Assembly (NCBI GenBank): GCA_009391235.1 | Contig: VEXD01000002.1 | Location: 62,001 to 126,000 of the forward strand | From: SAR202 cluster bacterium AC-409-J13_OGT_754m | GTDB taxonomy: Bacteria > Chloroflexota > Dehalococcoidia > Lucifugimonadales > GCA-2712585 | Length of the DNA: 64,000 bases | Reading direction: 5' to 3' | Program-made: the position numbers and the translations under genes | The notes under the pieces: generated by a model | Databases searched by the model: none | Seen by the model: only the letters and a program-made list of their open reading frames with translations | What the model was told of the DNA's origin: nothing | Shown here: in pieces, positions 43,601 to 53,515 of the stretch | How the letters are laid out: every line of letters begins with the position of its first letter | Position numbering within the stretch: position 1 is the stretch's first letter

Positions 43601-44875
43601 TTACGGGTAGATCCCACGTATATTAGTAGCAGTAGCTACTCTGTCGATGGCGTTAACCATTGCCGCGGTTCTCATGTCAACATTGTAGTGTTGTGATGTG
43701 TTGAACACTTCGTTAAAGCTTCGAGTTAATATAGAATCCAAGCTTTTATCTACTGCTTCTTTTTCCCAGAAAAAGCGTTGCAGATTCTGTACCCACTCAA
43801 AATATGAGACTACCACTCCCCCTGCATTGGCTAGTATGTCAGGGATAATCAAAGAACCTTTATCGGTTAGTATTTTATCTGCCTCTGGTGTAGTAGGCCC
43901 ATTTGCGCCCTCTACTATGATTTTTGCACTAATTCGTGAGGCATTATTACCTGTTATTTGTTGTTCTAGTGCAGCAGGCACTAATATGTCGCAACTTGTT
44001 TCAAGAAGTTCTTCATTAGTGATAACGTCGCAGTTCGCGAATCCAGATACAGAGCCCGTTGAATTCTTTTGTGCTAATAGTTCGTTTGAATCCAATCCGC
44101 TGGTCCGAGATATGGCACCACCACTATCACTGGCAGCAATGATTTTACAACCTAGTTCCTGCAAAAGATGAGCAGCCCAGTATCCTACATTACCGAATCC
44201 TTGGACTACGACGGTAGCTCCGTTTAAGTTGAGTCCTATATGTTTTGCTGCTTCTCTGGTGGTTATCATTACGCCACGCCCAGTGGCTTCTGTTCGGCCT
44301 AAGCTTCCTCCTATCTCAATTGGCTTACCGGTCACAATCCCCACTTCGGTGAATCCCTTATGCATACTTATAGTGTCCATAATCCAAGCCATAGTTTGAC
44401 CGTCAGTATTAACGTCGGGGGCAGGAATATCAGAGTAACTACCAATCAAAGGAGATATTTCTGTGGCGAATCTTCTTGTAAGTCTCTCCATCTCTCCTGA
44501 AGACATAGACTTTGGATTGCAAGTTACCCCTCCTTTACCACCTCCGTAAGGAAGGTTAGTGACCGCACATTTCCAGGTCATCCAACTTGCCAGAGCTTTA
44601 ACTTCATCTAATGAAACGTCAGGATGAAATCTAATTCCACCTTTTGCTGGCCCTCTAGTCATATTGTGCTGGACTCTGTGTCCAGTGAAAACTTGGATCT
44701 TTCCGCTATCCATCTTTACTGGAAAGTTTACCGTGAATTCTCTTTTGCAACTGCTAAGTACTTGTCTCATTCCCTCTTCAAGATTTAGCACATCTGCTGC
44801 AGCGTTGAATTGTTCGACTGCCATAGCAAATACGGAATCTTTCATATTTGATGGATCAAGGTTTTCCTGTATCAA
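43601..44875 (-). CDS. gdhA: glutamate dehydrogenase (Glu/Leu/Phe/Val dehydrogenase family)
   Basis: It interconverts glutamate and 2-oxoglutarate plus ammonia. Recognised from R-V-Q-H-N-x-x-R-G-P-A-K-G-G-I-R-F-H-P and the catalytic-lysine region W-K-C-A-V-T-N-L-P-Y-G-G-G-K-G-G. P-A-P-D-V-N-T, then the Rossmann segment V-V-Q-G-F-G-N-V-G, and G-A-N-G-P-T-T complete the pattern. The length of 424 aa suits the hexameric NAD- or dual-specific type. It stands alone. Confidence 0.93.
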   Translation of the reverse strand: MIQENLDPSNMKDSVFAMAVEQFNAAADVLNLEEGMRQVLSSCKREFTVNFPVKMDSGKIQVFTGHRVQHNMTRGPAKGGIRFHPDVSLDEVKALASWMTWKCAVTNLPYGGGKGGVTCNPKSMSSGEMERLTRRFATEISPLIGSYSDIPAPDVNTDGQTMAWIMDTISMHKGFTEVGIVTGKPIEIGGSLGRTEATGRGVMITTREAAKHIGLNLNGATVVVQGFGNVGYWAAHLLQELGCKIIAASDSGGAISRTSGLDSNELLAQKNSTGSVSGFANCDVITNEELLETSCDILVPAALEQQITGNNASRISAKIIVEGANGPTTPEADKILTDKGSLIIPDILANAGGVVVSYFEWVQNLQRFFWEKEAVDKSLDSILTRSFNEVFNTSQHYNVDMRTAAMVNAIDRVATATNIRGIYP

Positions 44876-45058
44876 TGTGTTCCTCCGTAGGTTTCACGCC
44901 TATTTATGACGCAGTAATTAATTTGGAAGGTCATCCGAGTAGCACTGGTAACTTGATTTGTGCATATGGGGCCATCCCAGCTTTTGAAATTATCAGGGTG
45001 GCGATGATTTTCATTAGTTCTATAGTCAGTTTACTATATAGAGTATGTTCTAGCTGAA

Positions 45059-45250
45059 CTAAAACCTTCGCTGCTTTCGTCTAGCTCTTCGGATTGCACG
45101 TTGCGTTGCTTCGCGTACCTTTTCACTTTTCGTTCTAAAAAAGCGTCGCCTCTTTACCTCTCGTAGGATCCCTGAGCGTTGTACCCCTGACCGAAACCGG
45201 GTTATTAGGCTCTCTGTTGACTCTCCCTCATGGAGTGTCACATGTGTCAT
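45059..45250 (-). CDS. rpsU: 30S ribosomal protein S21
   Basis: A 63-aa, very basic protein with the S21 pattern: V-x-L-x-E-G-E-S-x-E-S-L-I-x-R-F, then G-I-L-R-E-V-K-R-R-R-F-F and a long Arg-rich C-terminal helix. The start ATG is preceded by AAGGAGAAATAG. A hairpin-forming sequence (45281-45286 with 45294-45299) lies in its leader. Confidence 0.93.
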   Translation of the reverse strand: MTHVTLHEGESTESLITRFRSGVQRSGILREVKRRRFFRTKSEKVREATQRAIRRARRKQRRF

Positions 45251-45469
45251 CTATTTCTCCTTATGGTTACACTAGTCATCACTACGATGATACCGTAGTC
45301 ATTATTTTATTGATACTAAATATAGCAAATACGTGAGCAACTGTACAACAATTAAACGGTATATTCGCTACTCCATTTAAATGGTTACTTCCATTTGCAA
45401 TAAATCCCAGTATTTATTAATCGTTGCTCTGACTGAAAGGGGCTTGTTATACTTCGCAGTGATGAGGTT

Positions 45470-46405
45470 ATGAAGTTGCGGAACATTACAGTTAAAATTC
45501 CGGCTACCAGCGCTAATCTTGGTTCTGGCTTTGATTGCTTGGGGTTGGCTTTAGATTTGTGGAATACTGTCAGAATTGCTGTGAATGAGGGCGCGGAAAA
45601 TTCAGAGATTAAGATAACTGGTTATGGTTTGGGAGATTTGTCGACAGACAATACGAATCTTGTACTGAAATCGGTATTGAATGTTTATGAACATGTTGGA
45701 ATTGCCGCACCTAATTTTCTAATTCATTGCGACAACTTGATTCCATTAAAAAGGGGATTGGGAAGTAGTGCTGCGGCAATTGTAGGGGGATGTGTGGCTG
45801 CAAATCAGCTTCTTGGTGAAATTCTGTCTATTGATGAACTCCTAGTAAGGGCCTCGGAAATTGAAGGTCATTCAGATAACGTAGTAGCTGCTTTGATGGG
45901 TGGGATAAAAATTGTTGCAAAAGATAATGCAAGCCTAATGACAGCCTCTGTTCCAACACCCAACAATTTGAAGACCGTATTATTTATTCCTGATACCAGC
46001 GTTTCCACTCTTAATGCGAGGAATAGCCTACCCTCCATGGTCCCTTATGATGATGTAGTATTTAATTTAAGTAGAGTAGCGTTGTTGGTGAATTCGTTGG
46101 CGACAGATAGATTAGAGGGTTTAGTTGTGGGAACCCAAGATAGGCTCCATCAACCACATCGAATACCCTTATTCCCTCCTGCTGGGTTAATTATGAAAGA
46201 AGCAATTAAGGCTGGGGCTTTAGGTGCCTTTCTCTCAGGGAGTGGCCCTACTGTATTGGCTCTTGCAAGAGGTAGAGAAATGACAATAGCTTATGAGATG
46301 GCTGAAGCTGCGCGAAAGGCTAATTTAGATGGCAACATTATGATCACAGACATTTCTGCCAGTGGTGCCTATGTGGTTAATGATTCCGATGAAGAATTAA
46401 AATGA
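45470..46405 (+). CDS. thrB: homoserine kinase
   Basis: A GHMP kinase that phosphorylates homoserine for threonine synthesis. P-A-T-S-A-N-L-G-S-G-F-D-C-L-G at the N-terminus and the ATP loop P-L-K-R-G-L-G-S-S-A-A-A-I near residue 95 are diagnostic. G-A-F-L-S-G-S-G-P-T is motif 3. It overlaps lysC by 4 bp. Confidence 0.94.
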   Translation: MKLRNITVKIPATSANLGSGFDCLGLALDLWNTVRIAVNEGAENSEIKITGYGLGDLSTDNTNLVLKSVLNVYEHVGIAAPNFLIHCDNLIPLKRGLGSSAAAIVGGCVAANQLLGEILSIDELLVRASEIEGHSDNVVAALMGGIKIVAKDNASLMTASVPTPNNLKTVLFIPDTSVSTLNARNSLPSMVPYDDVVFNLSRVALLVNSLATDRLEGLVVGTQDRLHQPHRIPLFPPAGLIMKEAIKAGALGAFLSGSGPTVLALARGREMTIAYEMAEAARKANLDGNIMITDISASGAYVVNDSDEELK

Positions 46406-47619
46406 CATTGGTAGTTCAAAAATATGGAGGCAGTTCTCTGTCGAACGCTTACAGGATTAAGCACGTAGCACAACGCGTTGTTGATGTGTGGAAATCAGGA
46501 AAACAAGTAGTAGTTGTTGTTTCAGCTATGGGAGATACGACGGATAACTTGATTGATCTTGCTACTGAAGTTTCTGTTGAACCTGAACCTAGGGAACTAG
46601 ATCTGCTTCTTTCGTCAGGGGAATTGGTTTCGTGTGCATTGTTGACAATGGCAATCAGGTCTTTGGGATTGGATGCTGTTTCTCTTACCGGACTTCAGGC
46701 TGGAATTCACACTGATACTTCTTACGGTAGAGCTAGGATATCCCGAGTGGATTCAGCCAGAGTCTCACGGGAAATCAGTGAAAACAAAATCGTTGTTGTG
46801 GCAGGCTTCCAGGGAGTTAATCAGTATTTTGATGTTACCACTCTGGGTAGAGGAGGGTCAGATACATCCGCGGTTGCATTAGCGGTTGCTTTAAATGCAG
46901 AACGTTGCGAAGTATATACAGACGTTGAGGGCATATATACGGCAGACCCCAAAATCGTAAAGAGTGCGAAGAAAATTGATAACATCACATTTGAAGAAAT
47001 GTTGGAACTTGCTGCTTATGGAGCAAAAATGCATCCTCGCTCTATTGAATTGGCAGCAACAAATAATATGCCGATATACGTGGCATCTAGTTTTAATGAG
47101 ACCCCTGGCACCTTAATTTATGGAGATATTACTATGATGGAACATAGTGTCAAAGTTACTGGAGTGGCCTACGATCGCAATGTCGCTAAAATAACATTAA
47201 GAGGAGTACCAGATCACCCAGGGATAGCTGCTAACCTCTTTGAGCCTTTGGCTAGTTTAGGTATTAGTGTGGATACTATTGTGCAAAATGCGAGCATAGA
47301 TGGATTCGCAGACCTTAGCTTTACTGTAATAGGTAGCCAACTAGACGAGGTAGTTACCCAAATAGAGTCTCTGAAAAGTGATGTTGGAAATGTGGAAATT
47401 GTTACTGATAGAAACCTGGCTAAAATAAGCATTGTAGGGGCTGGGATGTTAGATTCGCCTGGCTATGCCTCGCGTATGTTCCGCGCATTAGCAGATGCAT
47501 CGATTAATATTGAAATGATCACTACGTCCGAAATACGGATTACCTGTATTATTTCTGAAGATAGCGTTTCGAAAGCTGTTAATGTATTACACCAAGCCTT
47601 CGAACTAGAGATTCCTTAA
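46402..47619 (+). CDS. lysC: aspartate kinase
   Basis: This is the first step of the aspartate family of amino acids. V-Q-K-Y-G-G-S-S-L opens the protein, followed by V-V-V-S-A-M-G, T-L-G-R-G-G-S-D-T-S-A and Y-T-D-V-E-G-I-Y-T-A-D-P. Two ACT domains after residue 265 (L-R-G-V-P-D-H-P-G-I-A; I-S-I-V-G-A-G-M) imply feedback control by lysine and/or threonine. It is coupled to thrB upstream and shares one base with the glycosyltransferase start downstream. Confidence 0.94.
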   Translation: MTLVVQKYGGSSLSNAYRIKHVAQRVVDVWKSGKQVVVVVSAMGDTTDNLIDLATEVSVEPEPRELDLLLSSGELVSCALLTMAIRSLGLDAVSLTGLQAGIHTDTSYGRARISRVDSARVSREISENKIVVVAGFQGVNQYFDVTTLGRGGSDTSAVALAVALNAERCEVYTDVEGIYTADPKIVKSAKKIDNITFEEMLELAAYGAKMHPRSIELAATNNMPIYVASSFNETPGTLIYGDITMMEHSVKVTGVAYDRNVAKITLRGVPDHPGIAANLFEPLASLGISVDTIVQNASIDGFADLSFTVIGSQLDEVVTQIESLKSDVGNVEIVTDRNLAKISIVGAGMLDSPGYASRMFRALADASINIEMITTSEIRITCIISEDSVSKAVNVLHQAFELEIP

Positions 47620-48359
47620 TGATTGATCACCCATTCCTATCTGTAATTATACCTGCTTATAATGAACAAACTCGTATAGTGTCCGCAATCACTTCTGTAG
47701 CAGAGTATCTAAGGTCACAGAATTACACCTGGGAGTTATTAATAGTTGATGATGGCAGCACTGATGAAACTGAGACAATTGTCAAATGTCATCCGGATTA
47801 CGGAGAATCTGTTCGATTGGTATCAGTGATTCATGGTGGAAAGGGTTGGGCGGTCCAAAATGGGATGCTTAATGCTAAGGGGCTCTATCAATTTCTCTGT
47901 GATGCGGATCTATCGATGCCAATACAGCATCTACAGGATTTCCTGCCTCCTAAAGCACCAGATGGCGATATCATTATAGGCTCTAGAGAGATGCCTATGT
48001 CATCTCGTTTTGGTGAACCCTTTATTCGGCACCTAATGGGAAGAATTTACAATTCGATAGTGCGCTTTGTAGCAGTTTCAGATATACGTGATACACAATG
48101 TGGATTCAAATGTTTTACAAAAGAATCTGCAGAGAAGCTTAGTAGGCTTCAAACTATTAAGGGATTTGGATTTGATGTTGAGCTTCTATATGTAGCAAGA
48201 AAACTAGGTCTAAAGATCTCCGAAGTTCCTATTGATTGGTACTATAATTCTGACAGTAAAGTAAGGCCTTTTCACGACTCCATCCGGTCTATTGTTGATC
48301 TTTTAGTTATAAAGTGGAATAACATACGTGGAAAATATCTTCCTACCACTATCGATTGA
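47619..48359 (+). CDS. family 2 glycosyltransferase (dolichyl-phosphate sugar synthase-like)
   Basis: It is a GT-A fold enzyme: L-S-V-I-I-P-A-Y-N-E at the N-terminus, I-V-D-D-G-S-T-D-E-T near residue 45, a D-A-D metal motif in L-C-D-A-D-L-S-M-P and D-T-Q-C-G-F-K-C-F in the C-terminal part. This is the DPM1/ALG5-like pattern that transfers sugar from a nucleotide sugar to a polyprenyl phosphate. Its coupling to lysC seems positional rather than functional. Confidence 0.88.
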   Translation: MIDHPFLSVIIPAYNEQTRIVSAITSVAEYLRSQNYTWELLIVDDGSTDETETIVKCHPDYGESVRLVSVIHGGKGWAVQNGMLNAKGLYQFLCDADLSMPIQHLQDFLPPKAPDGDIIIGSREMPMSSRFGEPFIRHLMGRIYNSIVRFVAVSDIRDTQCGFKCFTKESAEKLSRLQTIKGFGFDVELLYVARKLGLKISEVPIDWYYNSDSKVRPFHDSIRSIVDLLVIKWNNIRGKYLPTTID

Positions 48360-48598
48360 AATAGTGCCGTTAGGTTTAGATTATTTTATTGACTTGTTTA
48401 TTTTTACTGAATCGCTTTTATGCCAATTTATTCCATTGATACTCGGCATTTGACCTAATATGTTTCAGTATTAGGAGTGATTGTCTTAAATTGGTGCAGA
48501 AGTAGTCTGGAATCTGCTTGACCGAGAAGCCTGAATTGTAGTAATTCTAGTGTAAATTTCAACTATTAATTGAATTTGCACAAAGATCAAGTGGAGAA

Positions 48599-49450
48599 AT
48601 GAATTTAATTACTTTAATAGAAGACGGAAGTAGGATAAAGAAAGAAAAATGCAAGGAAGCCATCCAATTGGCCTTATCCGGCAAATGGAGGGAGGCAATA
48701 CCAGTTAATCAAATGATACTTGCTTATTTTCCGGAAGATACCGAGGCACTTAGTAGAATAGGTAAGGCTTATTTGGAGTTAGGTGATTACACCAAGTCTA
48801 GAAAAAACTTCCAGAAAGTTTTGGAAATTTCGCCTTATAATTCAATTGCCAAACGAAACCTGAACAGACTGCAACGTTTGCCTGACACGAATGGAAATGT
48901 TATTAAAGGAAGAGAAGTTAGACCACAGCTATTTATAGAAGAAAGTGGCAAATCTGGGATAACTCATCTTGCTCAGACTGCTGGTGAAATAGTTTTAGCG
49001 AAGATAGCAGCTGGTGACGTGGTTAATATGAAACTGCATGATAATAAATTGGCAGTACTTAACCAGGAAGGGGATAGGCTTGGTTTTGTAGAGACCAGGT
49101 TGGGTAGTAGGCTAGTGAGACTTATGAAATTGGGCGTTTTATATGATGTAGCTGTTTTGAGAGTTGATGGTGATAATGTCACTGTGATTGTCCGCGAGAC
49201 TTTTCGGGATTCCAGTGTCCTGGATACCCCCTCATTTCCAAGCATCAAACCTATTGACCATGGTAGAAATGTTGTAGATTCTAGACGAAGATATAATATT
49301 GATAATGATTTAGATGACGGTTATGGTGACGATTCTTTAGGAAGGTGGGAATTAAATTCATACGACCCGATTCAATCTAATGAAGGAAATGCCGTATCAA
49401 ATTCAACCTCTATAGAGGACGAAGATGAAGATGAAGATGAAGATATATAG
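48599..49450 (+). CDS. TPR protein with conserved C-terminal domain and acidic tail
   Basis: Residues about 20-95 contain two to three tetratricopeptide-type helical repeats (A-L-S-R-I-G-K-A-Y-L-E-L-G-D-Y; N-F-Q-K-V-L-E-I-S-P-Y-N). Residues about 130-215 form a beta-rich module (V-N-M-K-L-H-D-N-K-L-A-V-L-N-Q-E-G-D-R-L-G) that I have no name for. The protein ends in an alternating Glu/Asp tail. It has no signal peptide. It probably acts as a cytoplasmic scaffold or adaptor; the function is unknown. Confidence 0.75.
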   Translation: MNLITLIEDGSRIKKEKCKEAIQLALSGKWREAIPVNQMILAYFPEDTEALSRIGKAYLELGDYTKSRKNFQKVLEISPYNSIAKRNLNRLQRLPDTNGNVIKGREVRPQLFIEESGKSGITHLAQTAGEIVLAKIAAGDVVNMKLHDNKLAVLNQEGDRLGFVETRLGSRLVRLMKLGVLYDVAVLRVDGDNVTVIVRETFRDSSVLDTPSFPSIKPIDHGRNVVDSRRRYNIDNDLDDGYGDDSLGRWELNSYDPIQSNEGNAVSNSTSIEDEDEDEDEDI

Positions 49451-49550
49451 ATTCACCATGCTAATTAATCGTTGTAATGTCTTTCATCGATTGACATTTA
49501 AAGGTGAGCAGTGCTAGGTTTATACGGCTAGTCAGGATGGTGTAGTTATA

Positions 49551-49940
49551 ATGCCAGATAGATTCGTTAGAGAGATCGAAGAAATTCTGAAAGAAACTGA
49601 AGATTCGGACTCTTTAGATTCTCGAAAAGACCCTTCAGAAAAAGATTTTGGAAGCAATGATTCCATAGGCAGACCTGCTGGGTTTTTGAGGTCGAGCAAC
49701 ATGATGCTAGCAGGAATTGCATTTTTGCTCATTGCGGCTTTGATGAGACAAATTTTCCCTGGAATGGTTCAGTTATTGTTATGGACTGGAATAGCAATGT
49801 TCATTGGTGCATATTTTCTTTTCTTCATTAAACCGAACAGCAATAAGTATCAAAAAAAATGGAGAGGGCAAGTAATAGATATAGAAGCGGATGTGTCTAT
49901 ATGGCGTAGGTTTATAAATTCTTTTCGTAGAAGAGTTTAG
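49551..49940 (+). CDS. small membrane protein, 129 aa, unknown
   Basis: A hydrophilic, acidic N-terminal part (residues 1-45) precedes two adjacent membrane segments (about 50-68 and 72-92) and a basic C-terminal tail that should face the cytoplasm. No family is recognised. It follows the TPR gene by 100 bp in the same direction. Confidence 0.65.
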   Translation: MPDRFVREIEEILKETEDSDSLDSRKDPSEKDFGSNDSIGRPAGFLRSSNMMLAGIAFLLIAALMRQIFPGMVQLLLWTGIAMFIGAYFLFFIKPNSNKYQKKWRGQVIDIEADVSIWRRFINSFRRRV

Positions 49941-49989
49941 AGAACAAATTATTACTAACTAGTGATTCGACAAAAAAAGGGAAATACCC

Positions 49990-50712
49990 TTAATTTAATT
50001 CTACCAGATATATTCTTGACGCAGACCCAAATCCCAATGCTGATTCGCTACTAGACGTTTTAAATGTGATAACGTCTCTATAATCTCCAATCTCTAGTAT
50101 TTGAATGGAATTTCCTGGCAATAGATTATTGTTAGATAGGTATTTAACTAACCTGCTATCTTCATCAGGTATGCTTTTAACAAGGTATTTCTTGCCGGCT
50201 TTCGTCTTGTCCATGGATAATACGCTTCCAGTTGGCGGTTTGTAACCACTATTTGGAATGGGCTTGCCGAAGGGACACGTAGTAGGATTATTTACAGCTT
50301 TACAGATATATTCCTCTAAGAAACTGGTTATGCCATGTTCTAGCATATGGGCTTCTTGGTCGGCTTGAGAAAGTTCTACTCCTAGAATATCAACGACCAA
50401 CCTTTCTGCTAATCTATGTCTACGGGTGATTGCGGATGCGATTCTGTCACCAGTGGCTGTAAGATGAATTTCTTTCCTAGAGTTGATGTTAATAAGTCCA
50501 TCTCTAGACATGCGACGCAAAGTCGCCAATATAGTAGGCAAGGAAGTTCCTAATTCTTCTGATGCTGGTAGCATGCGTATGTAGGCAGCCAACTGACTTG
50601 GCACAGGATTAGTTTGTTCTTCTCTAAGTATGTAGAGAGATAACAGGTAGTTTTCCACTACTGGAGATAGTCGTTTAGCATTTTCCTTAATTGTAGTTTT
50701 TGGTGCTGCCAT
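49990..50712 (-). CDS. DtxR/MntR-family metal-dependent repressor
   Basis: The N-terminal winged helix (V-E-N-Y-L-L-S-L-Y-I-L, T-I-L-A-T-L-R-R-M-S-R-D-G-L-I) binds DNA. The dimerisation/metal domain has H-R-L-A-E-R-L, A-H-M-L-E-H-G-I-T and C-P-F-G-K-P-I-P around residues 100-150. A C-terminal FeoA/SH3-like domain follows. It likely senses iron or manganese. No transporter target lies next to it. Confidence 0.88.
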   Translation of the reverse strand: MAAPKTTIKENAKRLSPVVENYLLSLYILREEQTNPVPSQLAAYIRMLPASEELGTSLPTILATLRRMSRDGLININSRKEIHLTATGDRIASAITRRHRLAERLVVDILGVELSQADQEAHMLEHGITSFLEEYICKAVNNPTTCPFGKPIPNSGYKPPTGSVLSMDKTKAGKKYLVKSIPDEDSRLVKYLSNNNLLPGNSIQILEIGDYRDVITFKTSSSESALGFGSASRIYLVELN

Positions 50713-50861
50713 TTTGTGGAAGAAAGATATATATGGAATTTCTCTAAAACGCTCTTATTTTATTACTGCCGGATAAAATACCTTATGGTTTAAGGGTTTC
50801 CTTAAGTATTTACGCTAACTATTTCAAATGCTTGGATAAAGCAAATGGATGTGGTGCTGAA

Positions 50862-51134
50862 CTATAGACTCGTTTTTAATTCAGACAGGTCTCTGTCTTT
50901 GAAATAGTCATAATTCATTTGTGTGTATAGTCCCCATTGTTCTGGTACTGTTTCCTCTGGGAAAATAGCTACCACTGGGCATACTGGCTCGCATGCAGCA
51001 CAGTCTATGCATTCATCAGGGTTAATGTAGAACATATTATCGTCATCGGTAGTATAAATACAGTCCACCGGGCATACGTCTACACATGAGGCGTCTCTAA
51101 CATCTACACAGGGTTCGGCTATAATATAGGTCAT
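50862..51134 (-). CDS. 7Fe-type ferredoxin
   Basis: A 90-aa electron carrier with two cluster motifs. The first is C-x7-C-x3-C-P-V-D-C near the N-terminus, which fits a [3Fe-4S] or mixed site. The second is C-I-D-C-A-A-C-E-P-V-C-P for a [4Fe-4S] cluster. The acidic C-terminal extension (residues 60-90) is typical of Thermus/Mycobacterium-type seven-iron ferredoxins. Its redox partner cannot be read from context. Confidence 0.93.
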   Translation of the reverse strand: MTYIIAEPCVDVRDASCVDVCPVDCIYTTDDDNMFYINPDECIDCAACEPVCPVVAIFPEETVPEQWGLYTQMNYDYFKDRDLSELKTSL

Positions 51135-51312
51135 AGAGTCTTACATTCCTCCTTGGGCATTATAGTAATCGTAAAATTTAAATAATGGATTCTGGGTTGG
51201 CTATTATAGCATAGTGGCGAGTGGTGATGTAATGAAAAAAGGGCTCTACACTGACGGGTTTAATTGATAAGTTCTTATTCACCATTTGGACCAATAAGTT
51301 TGAATTTATATA

Positions 51313-51753
51313 TTATAAAACTAAACCATAGGTACGTTTCATAATATTTAGGTTGACGAATGTTTCAGTTCGCGTCACTCCAGGGATAGCTCCAATTTTT
51401 TTGCGTAGAAAGTTACCCAAGTCTTCAGTGGATGTCATTCCTACCCAAGTGAATATATCGAATGCTCCAGTTGTTATAGCTACATAATGAGCTTCTTTTA
51501 AAGAAGCGAGAGCCTCCGCCACTGAGTCCAATTTGCCGGGCGCAGTCTGGAGCCCAATTAAAGCGGCCGTAGAATACCCCATTTTGTCGAGGTTTGGGAC
51601 TGCTATTATTTTAACCACACCGTCTTGGGTAATGCGACGTAGCCTTCTCCTTACCGTTCCCTCACTTACCCCGACAGCCCTTGCTATACGAGCGTTGGAT
51701 CCTCTACCGTCTTTTTGAAGGATTTCTATTATGCTGCGATCCAATTCGTCCAT
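51313..51753 (-). CDS. Lrp/AsnC-family transcriptional regulator
   Basis: The N-terminal helix-turn-helix (L-D-R-S-I-I-E-I-L-Q-K-D-G-R, I-A-R-A-V-G-V-S-E-G-T-V-R-R-R-L) and the C-terminal RAM ligand-binding domain are clear. Length 146 aa. It probably responds to an amino acid. No obvious target operon is adjacent. Confidence 0.92.
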   Translation of the reverse strand: MDELDRSIIEILQKDGRGSNARIARAVGVSEGTVRRRLRRITQDGVVKIIAVPNLDKMGYSTAALIGLQTAPGKLDSVAEALASLKEAHYVAITTGAFDIFTWVGMTSTEDLGNFLRKKIGAIPGVTRTETFVNLNIMKRTYGLVL

Positions 51754-52003
51754 TGTTTACTCCTCCATCAAGAATCCGGGGATAGTATGATATATTACGA
51801 TACGAATACTGTCAATCTGTTACTACCTGCAACTGATCATGTATGTTTTAGAAGCCTAGTGCGATCGGTTTACATACAAAAACAGGATTATATTGGGCTT
51901 TCAGAAATATAGGGATTTTCAATATAGCTAAGCTTTATTCTCAATATTTAGTCACATTGTTGTTGTTTTTCAGAAAGCTCTGCTATAGTTGGATTCAGTT
52001 GAT

Positions 52004-52096
52004 GGAGGGATCGCATAGTGGCCTAGTGCGGGCGCCTGCTAAGCGCTTAGGCCGAGTTAATCGGCCTCGCGGGTTCGAATCCCGCTCCCTCCGCCA
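52004..52096 (+). tRNA. tRNA-Ser(GCT)
   Basis: The acceptor stem GGAGGGA pairs with TCCCTCC. The anticodon loop CTGCTAA gives anticodon GCT. A long variable arm (AGGCCGA paired with TCGGCCT) is typical of Ser tRNAs. The T-arm holds GGGTTCGAATCCC, and CCA is encoded. miaB starts 17 bp downstream and may be on the same transcript. Confidence 0.95.
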
Positions 52097-52113
52097 GGAA
52101 TGTTTGTAAACCT

Positions 52114-53376
52114 ATGAATAAATATTACATATGGACAATTGGATGCCAAATGAATACGGCGGATTCAGAGCGCTTGGCTAGCGCTTTAGAGTATTCAGGG
52201 CTAACTTCCGTTGATACTCATGATAAAGCAGATGTAATTGTTCTGAATTCTTGTGTGGTAAGGCAGTCTGCAGAGGATAAAGTCGTTGGGACGTTGGGTA
52301 TGATGAAAGCGATTAAGCGGTCTAATCCTGACAGAGTTTTAGCATTAATGGGATGTATGGTGGGTCCGAAAACTGATGAACTCAAGGCAAGATTTCCTTA
52401 TGTAGATGTTTTTATGAAGCCACAGGAGTATGCGCCTCTATTGGATTTGCTTTCATTAGATACGGAAGGATGCTTAGCTAATTTAACTCCCATACGACCT
52501 GATATTAGCGGCTATGTTCCAGTCATACATGGTTGCGATTTAATGTGTACATTTTGCATCATTCCTTTTAGAAGAGGACGTCAAGTAAGTAGGCCTATGT
52601 CGGATATTGTTAGAGAAGTAGAATTGTTAGTGCAAAGAGGGATGAGGGAAGTAACTTTGCTGGGTCAAACAGTAGATGCATACGGACACGATTTAGTAGA
52701 CGAAACAGATTTGGCTGATTTGTTATATGAAGTAAGTAAAACCGACAAACTTGTAAGGCTAGGGTTTCTTACATCACATCCCATTTTTATGACCGAACGA
52801 ATAATTCAAGCTGTAAGAGATATAGATAAAGTAGCCGAACGGATTAACCTGCCTGTTCAATCAGGGGATGATAATGTTTTACATAATATGAGAAGAAGAT
52901 ATGATTTAGTTCAGTATAGGAACTTAGTAGAAAAAATAAAGTCTATCATTCCTGATGTGTCATTAAGCACGGATATAATAGTTGGCTTTCCGGGCGAATC
53001 CAATGAGGAATTCGAGAACACCTTGAAGCTAGTAGAGGATGTGCAATTTGATAAGATTCATATATTAAAATATTCTGAGAGGCCAGGGACTTTGGCAGCT
53101 CGTAAGATGGTGGATGATGTTTCTAAGGAAGAGAAGCAGTATAGATTTAAGGTGCTAGAAGAAACTCAAAAGCAAATATCCTATAAGAAAAACATGAGTT
53201 TAGTGGGTAAGACATTGGACGTACTTGTTAATGGCCAAAAAGGTGAAAAATGGGAGGGTAGGACAAAGTCAGATAAACTCGTGGTTTTTGATTGCAACAA
53301 GGATTTCTTAGGCGAGATTGTTAACTTACGTATTGAGTCTGCAAGTGCCTGGTCCCTTAAGGGTGCTTTGGTTTGA
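52114..53376 (+). CDS. miaB: tRNA-2-methylthio-N6-dimethylallyladenosine synthase
   Basis: A radical-SAM methylthiotransferase acting on A37 of tRNAs. The N-terminal UPF0004 domain has G-C-Q-M-N-T-A-D-S-E, N-S-C-V-V-R and M-G-C-M-V-G. The radical-SAM cluster is C-D-L-M-C-T-F-C near residue 148. A C-terminal TRAM domain ends the protein. The length of 420 aa is a little shorter than E. coli MiaB. It sits directly behind tRNA-Ser. Confidence 0.92.
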   Translation: MNKYYIWTIGCQMNTADSERLASALEYSGLTSVDTHDKADVIVLNSCVVRQSAEDKVVGTLGMMKAIKRSNPDRVLALMGCMVGPKTDELKARFPYVDVFMKPQEYAPLLDLLSLDTEGCLANLTPIRPDISGYVPVIHGCDLMCTFCIIPFRRGRQVSRPMSDIVREVELLVQRGMREVTLLGQTVDAYGHDLVDETDLADLLYEVSKTDKLVRLGFLTSHPIFMTERIIQAVRDIDKVAERINLPVQSGDDNVLHNMRRRYDLVQYRNLVEKIKSIIPDVSLSTDIIVGFPGESNEEFENTLKLVEDVQFDKIHILKYSERPGTLAARKMVDDVSKEEKQYRFKVLEETQKQISYKKNMSLVGKTLDVLVNGQKGEKWEGRTKSDKLVVFDCNKDFLGEIVNLRIESASAWSLKGALV

Positions 53377-53515
53377 TAATAGATGTTACTTTTTGATTGG
53401 AATGATGGTTTCCAAACTTGAGACAGTGTAATACAATTGATATCGTAAATTCGTATATAATACTTACTCGTAGTTAATACCAAATCTATTAGGGAAAATC
53501 AGCTCATTAGAGTTG